The notes under the pieces: model-generated
What the model was told of the DNA's origin: nothing
Databases searched by the model: none
Seen by the model: the letters and a program-made list of their open reading frames with translations, nothing else
In this document: piece by piece, positions 18,551 to 27,937 of the stretch
How positions within the stretch are numbered: the stretch's first letter is position 1
Layout: each line of letters begins with the position of its first letter
NCBI RefSeq assembly: GCF_031457805.1
Contig: NZ_JAVDXI010000001.1
Span: forward strand, 682,001-746,000
Source of the DNA: Caulobacter sp031457805
Lineage (GTDB): Bacteria > Pseudomonadota > Alphaproteobacteria > Caulobacterales > Caulobacteraceae
Direction: 5' to 3'
DNA: 64,000 nt
Translations under genes and position numbers: made by a program

Positions 18551-19036
18551 TCAACCGGCGGTCTTGGCGATCGCCAGGTGTTCAGGATGCGGCGCCGGTT
18601 GCGACGGGGCGGGGGCGGGGCGCTGGAACTTCAGGCTGCGCCCCTGGAAGAAGGCGCCGGTTTCCATGGCCAGTTGCTCGTGGGTGATGTCGCCGTCGAC
18701 GTACGAGGTGCCGTATAGGCGAACCTGTTTGGAGGTGATTGCGCCGACAACGCGGCCGCGCACTTCGACCGCCTCGGCGTAGACCGAACCTTCGACATGA
18801 CCCGTTTCGCCAACCGTGAGGCGGCCGACGCGAACATCGCCCTTCACCACGCCGTCGATCTGCAGTTCGCCTTCACCAGTGACACCACCCTCGATGGTCA
18901 GGTCGGCCGACAGAAGCGAGGCGACCTTCGGCGGCGCACGCCGCGTGGGTTCGGTCGGCGCGGCGGCCATCGGAGTCGGCAGCGGCTCGATGCGCGCGGG
19001 GGTCTTGTTGTTCGACTTAGCTTGCTTGCTGAACAT
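18551..19036 (-). CDS. bacA: Bactofilin BacA
   Basis: Bactofilins are nucleotide-free, membrane-associated polymers; in Caulobacter BacA localises at the stalked pole and recruits the peptidoglycan synthase PbpC. This 161-residue protein has a short N-terminal membrane-targeting tail MFSKQAKSN, a Pro-rich linker (about 15-38), the right-handed beta-helix DUF583 core (about 40-135: LTIEGGVTGEGELQIDGVVKGDV, VEGSVYAEAVEVRGRVVGAI) and a Pro-rich C-terminus. The sequence and LmdC neighbour identify BacA rather than BacB. Start 19036 is preferred to 19042 (MSMF) from the known N-terminus. The gene overlaps the lmdC end by 20 bases. Confidence 0.96.
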   Translation of the reverse strand: MFSKQAKSNNKTPARIEPLPTPMAAAPTEPTRRAPPKVASLLSADLTIEGGVTGEGELQIDGVVKGDVRVGRLTVGETGHVEGSVYAEAVEVRGRVVGAITSKQVRLYGTSYVDGDITHEQLAMETGAFFQGRSLKFQRPAPAPSQPAPHPEHLAIAKTAG

Positions 19037-20168
19037 ACTCACCAGCCTTCAAGAAGCGGTTGGGGTTCTGAGCCTTGCCGTTGACCCAGACTTCATAGTG
19101 CAGGTGCGGCCCGGTTGAGCGGCCGGTCGAGCCCATGCCGCCGACCCGCGAGCCGATGGCCACACGCTCACCGACGCGGACGCTGATCGCGGCGAGGTGG
19201 GCGTAGCGGGTTTTGAAGCCGCCGCCATGGTCGACTTCGACAGTCTTGCCGTAGCCCGATCGGACGCCCGTGAACGACACGACGCCAGGGGCGGTGGCCA
19301 TGATTGGCGTATGATAGCCGCCCGGGAAGTCGAGGCCCGAATGGAACGCCGGACGGCGGGTGAACGGATCGAACCGGACGCCGTAGCTGGAGGACAGGGC
19401 CGGGTTGCTGGTGGGCCGATAGAACGGAAGTTTCTTGGCGGCCGCCCCGAGCGAGCGCATGTCCGACATGTCGTTGGCGGCGCGCTGGATACGGGTGGCG
19501 AAGTCTTCGTCGACGTCCAGGACGGCGGCGAGGGCGCGGGGATCCTTGGCTTCGATCAGCGGACCGCCCAGCGACACGCCGCGACCGGTGTAGTTCCCCG
19601 CGTCCAGACCGGCCATCCGCATGGCCAGGCGCAGGCGCTCGGCGCGGCTCTTGGCGAAGCTTTCGGCGGCGTCAATCAGGCGCTCCTGGTCCATTCGAGT
19701 GGCCTGGACCCGCTGCACCGGGCTGGCGGCGAGCAAGCGCGGTTTGGCCACGGTCAGGGCTTCGGCGGCGCCGGGAACGCCCTTGAAATCGGAGACCAGA
19801 AGGGCGAGAGCGGCGTGTCGCTTCTCGACCGAGGCGGCGAGCTCTTCCAGCGAGCCGTTGGTGGCCGAGAGTTGCGCGACCGCGCTGTTCAGGCGGGCCT
19901 GACGATCAGCGTTCAGACGTTCATAGTAGGCCTTCTGCTTGATGACCTGCTGATCGGTCGAGCTGACTGCCAGGGCGTTGACCATCATCGCCGCAGTGCA
20001 GACGCCCATCCAAAGGGCGCCCACGGCGACGCCGGCGGCGCCCAGCAACTGCTTGTTGGTTGAGAAGACATAGCCGCGCATCTCGCCGCCGGAGCGGATG
20101 TAGATGTGCCGTTCGGGAAAAAGGGCTTCCAGAGATTGCCGCAGTCGCTTGAAGCGTTTGATCGCCAT
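19017..20168 (-). CDS. lmdC: LmdC-type M23 (LytM) metallopeptidase, membrane-anchored
   Basis: The 383-residue protein has a cytoplasmic basic N-terminus (about 1-35), one TM helix (about 38-65), a periplasmic coiled coil (about 75-130), and a C-terminal LytM domain. The zinc motifs are intact: HxxxD in FHSGLDFPGG (about 275) and HLH in GPHLHYEVW (about 354), plus the GYGKTVEVDHGGGFKTRYAHL segment. Peptidoglycan endopeptidase activity is therefore plausible. It is transcribed first and overlaps the bacA start; bactofilin-LmdC pairing is described in stalked alphaproteobacteria, where the two act together in cell-shape control. Confidence 0.93.
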   Translation of the reverse strand: MAIKRFKRLRQSLEALFPERHIYIRSGGEMRGYVFSTNKQLLGAAGVAVGALWMGVCTAAMMVNALAVSSTDQQVIKQKAYYERLNADRQARLNSAVAQLSATNGSLEELAASVEKRHAALALLVSDFKGVPGAAEALTVAKPRLLAASPVQRVQATRMDQERLIDAAESFAKSRAERLRLAMRMAGLDAGNYTGRGVSLGGPLIEAKDPRALAAVLDVDEDFATRIQRAANDMSDMRSLGAAAKKLPFYRPTSNPALSSSYGVRFDPFTRRPAFHSGLDFPGGYHTPIMATAPGVVSFTGVRSGYGKTVEVDHGGGFKTRYAHLAAISVRVGERVAIGSRVGGMGSTGRSTGPHLHYEVWVNGKAQNPNRFLKAGEYVQQAS

Positions 20169-20401
20169 CGGCCCAGGAAACCCCCCGTTTCAGGTCCCGG
20201 CGATATGCAATGATAAAACGGAAGCGCGCAAGGGTCTTCGCGCCCGAAGAGAGCGCGAGTCGCAAAATTGAACTTTGCGCCTCAATGCTTAACGATCTCT
20301 GACCAGAACGGCCACGGCAGAACCCTGGTTCCGCGCCGAAACGTCACAAGCCGATGCGTTGTTGCAACACCCGGGCGCGTCTCCCGCGCGAGCCAACGGC
20401 G

Positions 20402-20863
20402 CTATTTGATTGCTTTAGCGGCGTTCATCACCGCCTTGATGTGGCCTGGGACCTTCACCTTGCGCCAGATCTCGCGGACAACGCCCTCGCGGTCGATCAG
20501 GAACGTCGAACGATCAATACCCATGTACTTGCGGCCGTACATGCTTTTTTCGACCCACGCGCCATAGGCCTCGACGACATCGCCCAGCGTGTCGGCGGCC
20601 AGCTCGATTGTCAGGTCGTGCTTGGCGCGGAACTTGGCGTGCGAAGCGGCGCTGTCTTTCGACACGCCAATGATCACTGCGCCCAGCTTCTGGAACTCCT
20701 CGACTTCCGACGAGAATTGCAGCGCCTCTGAGGTGCAGCCGGCGGTGTCGTCCTTCGGATAGAAATAGAGGACGACGTTCTTGCCTTTCAGGGCCGACAG
20801 GCTGACGCGACCGGTGTCGGTCGGCAGGTCGAAATCGGGAGCCTTGTCGCCGGGCTGCAGCAT
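20402..20863 (-). CDS. bcp: Peroxiredoxin, Bcp/PrxQ family
   Basis: This 153-residue thioredoxin-fold peroxidase reduces hydroperoxides. Seen: LQPGDKAPDFDLPTDTGRVSLSALKGKNVVLYFYPKDDTAGCTSEAL, with the peroxidatic Cys in TAGCTSE. The usual PrxQ resolving Cys five residues later (CTxEAC) is replaced by Leu, so it probably uses a one-Cys or external-thiol mechanism. YMGIDRSTFLIDREGVVREIWRKVKVPGHI completes the fold. ATG 20863 is chosen (AAGGAAG upstream) over 20908. The 233-base gap to lmdC probably carries the lmdC-bacA promoter. Confidence 0.95.
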   Translation of the reverse strand: MLQPGDKAPDFDLPTDTGRVSLSALKGKNVVLYFYPKDDTAGCTSEALQFSSEVEEFQKLGAVIIGVSKDSAASHAKFRAKHDLTIELAADTLGDVVEAYGAWVEKSMYGRKYMGIDRSTFLIDREGVVREIWRKVKVPGHIKAVMNAAKAIK

Positions 20864-20881
20864 CGAACGCTTCCTTGAAGT

Positions 20882-20981
20882 TTGTCGTCCCGGCCCAGCG
20901 CTGAACACGCTGAGCCGGAACCGCCAATGGCCGTGAGTCTGGCCGAGTCCCGCCTTCGCTACGCCAGGGGCGGGATGACAA
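20882..20981. repeat. REP-like element between tyrS and bcp
   Basis: Imperfect inverted ends TTGTCGTCCCGGCC (20882-20895) and GGGGCGGGATGACAA (20967-20981) resemble the thiS-thiG element. The space between has further GC-rich self-complementary stretches and no gene. It lies just after the tyrS stop and ahead of bcp. Confidence 0.65.
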
Positions 20982-20992
20982 TCAACTCATAA

Positions 20993-22252
20993 CTAAACAG
21001 GCTTCACCAACACGATCTTCTTCTTGCCGGCCGCCAGCTTGACCACGCCTTCGACGAGGTCGGCGGCGGTGATCAAGCGGTTGGCGTCGGCCTCGGCCTT
21101 GTCGTTGACCTTGAGGCCGCCGCCTTGGGCCAGGCGGCGTGCTTCGCCGCGCGAGCCGGCCAGACCCGCGTCAGCAAACAGGGCCGCCAGCACGACGCCA
21201 GCCTCCAGATCGGCCGAGGGGATCTCGAAGGTCGGCAGGTCGGCCGAAAGCGCGCCTTGCTCGAACGCCTTTTCGGCGGCGTCGCGGGCCTTGCGGGCTT
21301 CTTCCTCGCCGTGGGCCATGCGGGTGGCCTCGTCGGCCAGCACCTTCTTGGCCTCGTTGATCTGGGCGCCTTGGAGCGCTTCCAGTTCAGCGATCTTGTC
21401 TAGCGGCAGATCCGTGAACAGCTTCAGGAAGCGGCCGACGTCGGCGTCCTCGGTGTTGCGCCAGAACTGCCAGTAGTCGTAGGGGCTCAGCTGCTCGGCG
21501 TTCAGCCACACCGCGCCCGCCGCCGTCTTGCCCATCTTGGCGCCGGAGGCCGTAGCCAAGAGCGGCGTCGTCAGGCCGAAGGCGCTCTTCTGGTCGACAC
21601 GGCGGGTCAGCTCGACGCCGTTCAGGATGTTGCCCCATTGGTCCGAGCCGCCCATCTGCAGCACGCAGCCGTGGGCCCGATTGAGCTCCAGGAAGTCGAC
21701 CGCCTGCATCAGCATGTAGTTGAACTCGAGGAACGTCATCGGCTGCTCGCGCTCAAGGCGCAGCTTGACCGAGTCGAAGGCCAGCATCCGGTTGACCGTG
21801 AAGTGAACGCCGTACTCGCGCAGGAACTGGACGTAACCGAACTTCGACAACCACACGTCGTTGTCGACCATGATCGCGTCGGTCGGACCGTCGCCGAAGG
21901 TCAGGAACTTCGAGAACACCGTCTTGATGCCCGCGATATTGGCCTGGATGTCGGCGTCGCTCAGCAGCTTGCGGCTCTCGTCCTTGCCCGTGGGATCGCC
22001 GACCTTGGTCGTGCCGCCGCCCATCAGGACGATCGGCTTGTGGCCGGCCTGCTGCAGGCGGCGCAGCAGCATGATCTGGATCAGCGACCCGACGTGCAGG
22101 CTGGGCGCGGTGGCGTCGAAGCCGATGTAGGCGACAATCGGGCCGCCTTGCGCCGCTGTGTCAAGTTCCTCCGGATGGGTGATCTGGTGGATGTAGCCGC
22201 GCGCCTCCAGGGTTCGCAGGAACTCTGACTTGAAGGACGAGGCGGCGGACAT
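20993..22252 (-). CDS. tyrS: Tyrosyl-tRNA synthetase
   Basis: TyrS charges tRNA-Tyr. From ATG 22252 the protein is 419 residues, normal for the bacterial enzyme. Class I signatures are seen as YIGFDATAPSLHVGSLIQI (HIGH-equivalent HVGS) and SGAKMGKTAAGAVWL (KMSKS-equivalent KMGKT). The tyrosine-binding segment is FNYMLMQAVDFLELN, with GGSDQWGNILNGVELTRR following, and an S4-like RNA-binding domain at the C-terminus (EARRLAQGGGLKVNDK). An in-frame ATG at 22348 would add a 32-residue tail without synthetase similarity. The upstream leader has features of attenuation. Confidence 0.97.
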   Translation of the reverse strand: MSAASSFKSEFLRTLEARGYIHQITHPEELDTAAQGGPIVAYIGFDATAPSLHVGSLIQIMLLRRLQQAGHKPIVLMGGGTTKVGDPTGKDESRKLLSDADIQANIAGIKTVFSKFLTFGDGPTDAIMVDNDVWLSKFGYVQFLREYGVHFTVNRMLAFDSVKLRLEREQPMTFLEFNYMLMQAVDFLELNRAHGCVLQMGGSDQWGNILNGVELTRRVDQKSAFGLTTPLLATASGAKMGKTAAGAVWLNAEQLSPYDYWQFWRNTEDADVGRFLKLFTDLPLDKIAELEALQGAQINEAKKVLADEATRMAHGEEEARKARDAAEKAFEQGALSADLPTFEIPSADLEAGVVLAALFADAGLAGSRGEARRLAQGGGLKVNDKAEADANRLITAADLVEGVVKLAAGKKKIVLVKPV

Positions 22253-22324
22253 GGATTGACTCTCTGATTGGCTTGGCGGGCCGTCTAGCACGGCTTGGAC
22301 TGTGTGTGAGGGGTTCATTTTGGA

Positions 22325-22426
22325 CTCCGGGAGGATGCCGGAGCGCATGATCGACTGCGTTGAAGCGACCCCGGCGAGGCGGGGGCTAAGCGACGTGTCT
22401 GGTCGGCCTCCCGCTATGGCAGCGGG
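22325..22426 (-). promoter_or_regulatory. Candidate attenuator structure in the tyrS leader
   Basis: In minus-strand RNA, CCCGCT and AGCGGG form hairpin A (22410-22426). CTCCGG and CCGGAG form hairpin B (22325-22343). The sequence CGGGAGG (complement of 22407-22413) can instead pair with CCTCCCG (complement of 22328-22334), disrupting both. No U-tract follows hairpin B, so control might be Rho-dependent or translational. Entirely a sequence-based proposal. Confidence 0.35.
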
Positions 22427-22464
22427 CGGTAATAGAAGCGGGCCAGGACGAAAGCGTCGATCAT
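22414..22464 (-). CDS. Possible 16-codon leader peptide with tandem Tyr codons upstream of tyrS
   Basis: An ATG at 22464 on the minus strand opens MIDAFVLARFYYRPLP followed by TAG. Two adjacent Tyr codons (TAT TAC) stand immediately before hairpin A, where a ribosome stalled for charged tRNA-Tyr would sit. There is no strong Shine-Dalgarno (GCTAGG only), and translation is unproven. Confidence 0.35.
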   Translation of the reverse strand: MIDAFVLARFYYRPLP

Positions 22465-22489
22465 GGGGCCTAGCTACCGTTTAACGGGC

Positions 22490-23614
22490 ATGGCAGTCAA
22501 CGTTCCCATGAAGATCCTGGGATTCATGACCGGCACCTCGCTGGACGCGGTCGACATGGCGGTGCTTGAAACGGACGGCGTCGACATTCACGCTTTCGGA
22601 CCGGCGGGGGAGCGCAAGCTGCGGGAGGCGACCCGTGACCTGCTGCTCAAGACCACCGACGTCGCTCGCGCCTGGCCGCGTGGCGCGCCCGAGCCGGTAA
22701 TCTTCGAGGAGGCCCGCCGCGCGGTGGCGGACGAGCATTTTCAGGCCGCGGAAAGCTTCCTGGACGAGCACGGCCTGTCGTGGAGAGAGTTCGACCTGCT
22801 GGGCGTGCACGGCCAGACTGTCCTTCACGAGCGCCCAACGGCCGAGCGGCTAGGTCGCACAGTGCAGCTGCTGGACGCTGAGCGCCTGGCCAAGGCCTGC
22901 GGCCGGCCGGTGGCTTTCGATTTCCGCACCGCCGATGTCGCCGCGGGCGGGGAGGGCGCGCCTCTGGCCCCAATCTATCACGCCGCGCGCGCCCGGGCCT
23001 CGGGCCTCTCCGCGCCGGTCGCGGCGCTTAATGTTGGCGGGGTCGCCAACATCACCCTGATCGGCGCGGGCGGAGAGTTGTTGGCTTTCGACACGGGACC
23101 CGGCAACGGCATGATCGACCTGATGCTGCAGGAGCGGGGCCTGGGCCGCTTCGACGAGGACGGCCGGCTGGCCCGGGCCGGCCGCATCGATGAGGCCGCC
23201 TTGGCGGCCCTGCTCGACAGCGCCTACTTCGACGCGCCGGCGCCCAAGTCGCTGGATCGCTACGATTTCTCGCTGGCGCCGATCGAGCATCTGTCGGCGG
23301 AGGATGCGGCGGCGACCCTGGTGGCCTTCACCGCCGAGGCCGTGTTCAAGGCCTTCGCCCAGACCGGCGAGGCGCCGAGCGCCCTGATCGTCTGCGGTGG
23401 CGGGCGACACAATCCGGCGATCATGCAGACCCTGGCCAGGCGCGCGCCCGTGCCGGTCCATACCGCTGAGGCCTATGGCTGGCGCGGCGACAGCATCGAG
23501 GCCGAAGCCTTCGCCTATCTGGCGGCTAGAACGGCCCAGGGCCTGCCGATCAGCTTCCCCGGCACCACGGGTGTGACGGCGCCCATGACCGGCGGGCGGA
23601 TAGTCGAACCCTGA
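22490..23614 (+). CDS. anmK: 1,6-anhydro-N-acetylmuramic acid kinase
   Basis: AnmK phosphorylates and opens anhydro-MurNAc recovered from peptidoglycan turnover, yielding MurNAc-6-phosphate. The 374-residue hexokinase-like protein shows MKILGFMTGTSLDAVDMAVLETDG, LLGVHGQTVLHE, VAFDFRTADVAAGGEGAPLAPIYH, NVGGVANITLIG, FDTGPGNGMID and LIVCGGGRHNPAIM. Starts at 22463, 22490 and 22508 are all in frame; 22490 is chosen from expected family length. Its 5' end is antisense to, or next to, the tyrS leader. Confidence 0.96.
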   Translation: MAVNVPMKILGFMTGTSLDAVDMAVLETDGVDIHAFGPAGERKLREATRDLLLKTTDVARAWPRGAPEPVIFEEARRAVADEHFQAAESFLDEHGLSWREFDLLGVHGQTVLHERPTAERLGRTVQLLDAERLAKACGRPVAFDFRTADVAAGGEGAPLAPIYHAARARASGLSAPVAALNVGGVANITLIGAGGELLAFDTGPGNGMIDLMLQERGLGRFDEDGRLARAGRIDEAALAALLDSAYFDAPAPKSLDRYDFSLAPIEHLSAEDAAATLVAFTAEAVFKAFAQTGEAPSALIVCGGGRHNPAIMQTLARRAPVPVHTAEAYGWRGDSIEAEAFAYLAARTAQGLPISFPGTTGVTAPMTGGRIVEP

Positions 23615-23620
23615 AATAAA

Positions 23621-23645
23621 GAAGGCCTCCGCGAGGGAGGCCTTC
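23621..23645 (-). terminator. Terminator between convergent anmK and hydrolase genes
   Basis: GAAGGCCTCC and GGAGGCCTTC form a perfect 10-base stem (23621-23630, 23636-23645) with loop GCGAG. On the minus strand it is followed by TTTATTTC, fitting the end of the hydrolase transcript. On the plus strand the tail lacks Ts. Confidence 0.8.
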
Positions 23646-23654
23646 TGAACGTCG

Positions 23655-24305
23655 CTAGATCGGGTTTTCCGCCAGGCGCTTGTCGAGATAGTCGCTGACG
23701 CTCTTCTCGACGCTGGGCAGGTGCTCGGCCCAGAAGTGGGTGGCCTTGTCGATGACTTCGTAGTCGATCGTGATGCCCTTCTGGGTGCGCAGCTTGGTCA
23801 CCACGCGCTCCACCTCGACCGGCGGGGTGATGGTGTCGGCCGAACCGGTCAGGAAAAGGCCCGAGGCGGGGCAGGGCGCCAGGAAGCTGAAGTCGTACAT
23901 GTTGGTCGGCGGCGAGACCGAGATGAAACCGTCCGTCTCGGGACGGCGCATCAGGAGTTGCATGCCGATATAGGCGCCGAAGTCGAAACCCGCGACCCAG
24001 GTCTGGCTGGCGGTCGGGTTGCTAGTCTGCAGCCAGTCCAGCGCGGTAGCCGCATCGGCCAGCTCGCCGATGCCGGCGTCAAACTCGCCCTGGCTGCGAC
24101 CCACGCCGCGGAAATTGAACCGCAAGGTCGCGAAACCGCGCTTCATGAACAGGTGATACAGTTGCACCGAGACCGGGTGGTTCATATGACCGCCGGCTTT
24201 GGGGTGCGGGTGCAGGATCAGCGCGATCGGCGCCGTTTCGGTCTTGCCCGGAGAATAGCGACCTTCGATCCGGCCGGACGCGCCGGTCAAAATCACATCA
24301 GGCAT
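23655..24305 (-). CDS. Alpha/beta hydrolase
   Basis: The 216-residue protein has the compact alpha/beta-hydrolase form: LILHPHPKAGGHMNHPVSVQLYHLFMKRGFATLRFNFRGVGRSQGEF, then ALDWLQTSNP, WVAGFDFGAYIGMQLLMR, and a late His in DKATHFWAEHL. The nucleophile elbow reads GFDFG, Asp in place of Ser, as in some dienelactone-hydrolase-like relatives, so activity is uncertain. Substrate unknown. The start at 24305 has AAAGGGGA 4 bases upstream; a 24443 start would add an unrelated Cys-rich extension. It diverges from iscR across 179 bases. Confidence 0.85.
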   Translation of the reverse strand: MPDVILTGASGRIEGRYSPGKTETAPIALILHPHPKAGGHMNHPVSVQLYHLFMKRGFATLRFNFRGVGRSQGEFDAGIGELADAATALDWLQTSNPTASQTWVAGFDFGAYIGMQLLMRRPETDGFISVSPPTNMYDFSFLAPCPASGLFLTGSADTITPPVEVERVVTKLRTQKGITIDYEVIDKATHFWAEHLPSVEKSVSDYLDKRLAENPI

Positions 24306-24400
24306 ATCGTCCCCTTTAGCTGGCCACGGCGGATCCTGGCCTTTTTGAGGGCCAGAATACTTGACCGCCGCGCTTGGTCTTCCTAAATCGCAGCCGCAAT

Positions 24401-24417
24401 GCGGACACACCGTCCGC
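24401..24417. promoter_or_regulatory. Short palindrome in the iscR/hydrolase divergent promoter region
   Basis: GCGGAC (24401-24406) and GTCCGC (24412-24417) with a 5-base spacer form a perfect inverted repeat 68 bases upstream of the iscR ATG. It does not look like the E. coli IscR type 1 or 2 site. Operator role is inference. Confidence 0.35.
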
Positions 24418-24484
24418 GCGCGAAGTCGCGGCTTGTAGCACACGCAAAAGCCGATGCGCGCGGAATCTGCAAGGGGTAAGGCTG

Positions 24485-24946
24485 ATGCGCCTGAGCACCA
24501 AAGGCCGATACGCCGTGATGGCGATGACCGACCTGGCCAAGCGTCAGGACGAGAGCGATGGCCGCGCCGTGGCGCTGGCCGAGATCGCTGCGCGCCAGCA
24601 GATCTCGCTTTCCTATCTGGAGCAGCTCTTCGCGCGCCTGCGTCGCAAGGGTCTGGTGATTAGCGCCCGGGGGCCCGGCGGCGGCTATCGCCTAGCCAAG
24701 GCCTCAGATGAGACCTTCATCGCCGACATCGTGCTGGCGGTCGACGAGCCGCTGCGCGCCACCCGCTGCAACTTCACCAAGGGTCAGGCCAAGGGCTGCA
24801 TGGCCGGCGGCGAGCGCTGCATGACGCATAACCTCTGGGAAGAGATGGGCCGCCAGATCCACGGCTATCTGGCTTCGGTCTCGGTCGCCGACGTGCTGGC
24901 GGGTGAACTGCGCCCGGCGCGCCCGATGGAGATCGCGGCCGAGTGA
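24485..24946 (+). CDS. iscR: Rrf2 family iron-sulfur regulator, IscR type
   Basis: IscR-type proteins bind a [2Fe-2S] cluster and adjust Fe-S biogenesis genes to cluster demand. The 153-residue protein has the winged-helix N-terminus MRLSTKGRYAVMAMTDLAKRQ, with recognition helix QQISLSYLEQLFARLRRKGLV and wing GPGGGYRLAK. The cluster ligands are intact: three Cys and a His in the order CNFTKGQAKGC, then GERCMTHNLW. ATG 24485 follows AAGGGGTAAGG; a longer frame from 24374 lacks Rrf2 similarity. It is the first gene of the suf operon and overlaps the next start by 4 bases (GTGA). Confidence 0.95.
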   Translation: MRLSTKGRYAVMAMTDLAKRQDESDGRAVALAEIAARQQISLSYLEQLFARLRRKGLVISARGPGGGYRLAKASDETFIADIVLAVDEPLRATRCNFTKGQAKGCMAGGERCMTHNLWEEMGRQIHGYLASVSVADVLAGELRPARPMEIAAE

Positions 24947-26081
24947 ACGCTTCCCGACCCTCGGTCTATCTCGACTACAACGCCACGGCCCCCCTGAGGC
25001 CCGAGGTGCTTAAGGCGCTGCTGGACGCCTTGGAGAGTCCGGCCAATCCCTCGTCTGTTCATGCCGCCGGCCGCGCCGCCCGCGACCTGGTCGAGCGCGC
25101 CCGCGCCGAAGTCGGGGCCTTGGTCGGGGTGCCGGCCGGTTCGGTGACCTTTGTCAGCGGCGGCACCGAGGCCAACGCCTTGGCCATCGAGAGCGCCAAG
25201 GTCGCGGGCGTCGAGCGCATCATCATCTCCGCGATTGAGCACGACGCGGTGACCGAGACGGCCAAGGTCTCGGGTCTGCCGGTCGAAGTCCTGCCTGTGG
25301 ATAGCAGCGGAGTCGCCGATCTCGACTGGCTGGCGCAAGCGCTTGCCAAGCCTGGCAAGGCCTTGGTCTGCCTGATGCTGGCCAACAACGAGACGGGCGT
25401 CATCCAGCCTGTGGATAAGGCCTCGCCTCTCGTCCGCGCCCACGAAGGCTGGCTGCATGTCGACGCCGTCCAAGCCGCCGGCAAGATCGCGATCGACTTT
25501 TCCGGTCTGGGCGCCGACACCATGGCGCTGTCTGCCCATAAGCTGGGCGGGCCGCAGGGCGTCGGCGCGCTGGTCGCCGGGACTCGCGCGAGCGTCTCCC
25601 GTCGCCTGCATGGCGGCGGTCAGGAGCGCGGCCGTCGGGCCGGCACCGAGAACGTTGCCGGGATTGCGGCGTTTGGCGCCGCCGCCAAGGCCGCCCATGA
25701 GGGTCTTGCCTCGATGGCCGAACAGGCCCAATGGCGCGACGCCCTGGCCGATCGGCTCAAGGCGGAAGGCGCGGTCGTGTTGGGCGAAGGCGTGGACCGG
25801 CTGCCGCAGACCCTGTGCTTCGCGGGCGAGGGCTTCGGGTCCGAAGTCCAGGTGATGAACATGGATCTGGCCGGGATCATGGTCAGCGCCGGCAGCGCTT
25901 GCTCTTCGGGCAAGGTCAAGGCGAGCCGCGTGGTGGAAGCCATGGGCCGCGCTGATCTCGCCCCATTCGCCCTGCGTATCAGCGGCGGCTGGGCGAGCAC
26001 GGAGCGGGACTGGATCAAGTGCGGCGACGCCTGGCTCGCCGCGTGGAAGCGTATCGGCGCACGGCGCCGGGAGGTGGCTTA

Positions 26082-26082
<1 letters not shown>
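24943..26082 (+). CDS. Cysteine desulfurase, IscS/NifS class (first of two in the suf operon)
   Basis: This PLP enzyme takes sulfur from cysteine as a persulfide. The 379-residue protein starts at GTG 24943 overlapping the iscR stop. Seen: VYLDYNATAPLRPEV, VSGGTEANALAIE, ANNETGVIQPV, the PLP lysine in ALSAHKLGGPQGVGALVAG, HGGGQERGRRAGTENVAGI, and the mobile catalytic Cys in SAGSACSSGKVKASRVV. The SACSSG loop marks class I (IscS-like), unlike the class II enzyme encoded later in the operon. A single A is shared with sufB (TAATG). Confidence 0.95.
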
Positions 26083-27547
<1,465 letters not shown>

Positions 27548-27551
<4 letters not shown>

Positions 27552-27937
27552 CCAACGTCACCCTCTACCAGCCTGTCGGCCTGGAGGAGCTGCAAGCGAT
27601 CAAGGCGTCGGACTGGAGAGCCTTTCCGCCGCATGACATCGAGCAGCCGATCTTTCGGCCGGTCACCAACGAAGCCTTCGCGGCCCAGCTGGCGCGGGAC
27701 TGGAACGCGGCGCACTCGACCTATCGCCGCGGATACGTCGTTCAGTTCGCCGTGTCGAAGACGTTCCTCGACGCCTATGAGAACAAGGTCTCCGGCACGC
27801 CCGGGCACGAGGAATACTGGATCCCGTCTGAGGATCTTTCGCTGCTAAACGCCGCCATCCAAGGCCAAATCGCCGTCGCCGGAACCTTCGCGGGGCACGA
27901 CGCCGAGTACAGAAAACTCAACGAGACCCATGCTTAA
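27548..27937 (+). CDS. Conserved hypothetical protein embedded between sufB and sufC
   Basis: The 129-residue product is overlapped at both ends: ATGA with sufB and 8 bases with sufC, so it is a genuine operon member. It has no signal peptide or TM segment. It begins MTNVTLYQPVGLEELQAIKASDWRAFPPHDIEQPIF, with a mid-part ARDWNAAHS and HEEYWIPSEDLSLLNAAIQGQIAV. Relatives of this kind are sometimes labelled ADP-ribosylation/crystallin J1, a name I would not take as function. It lacks cysteines, which argues against being a cluster scaffold or sulfur carrier. Role unknown. Confidence 0.85.
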
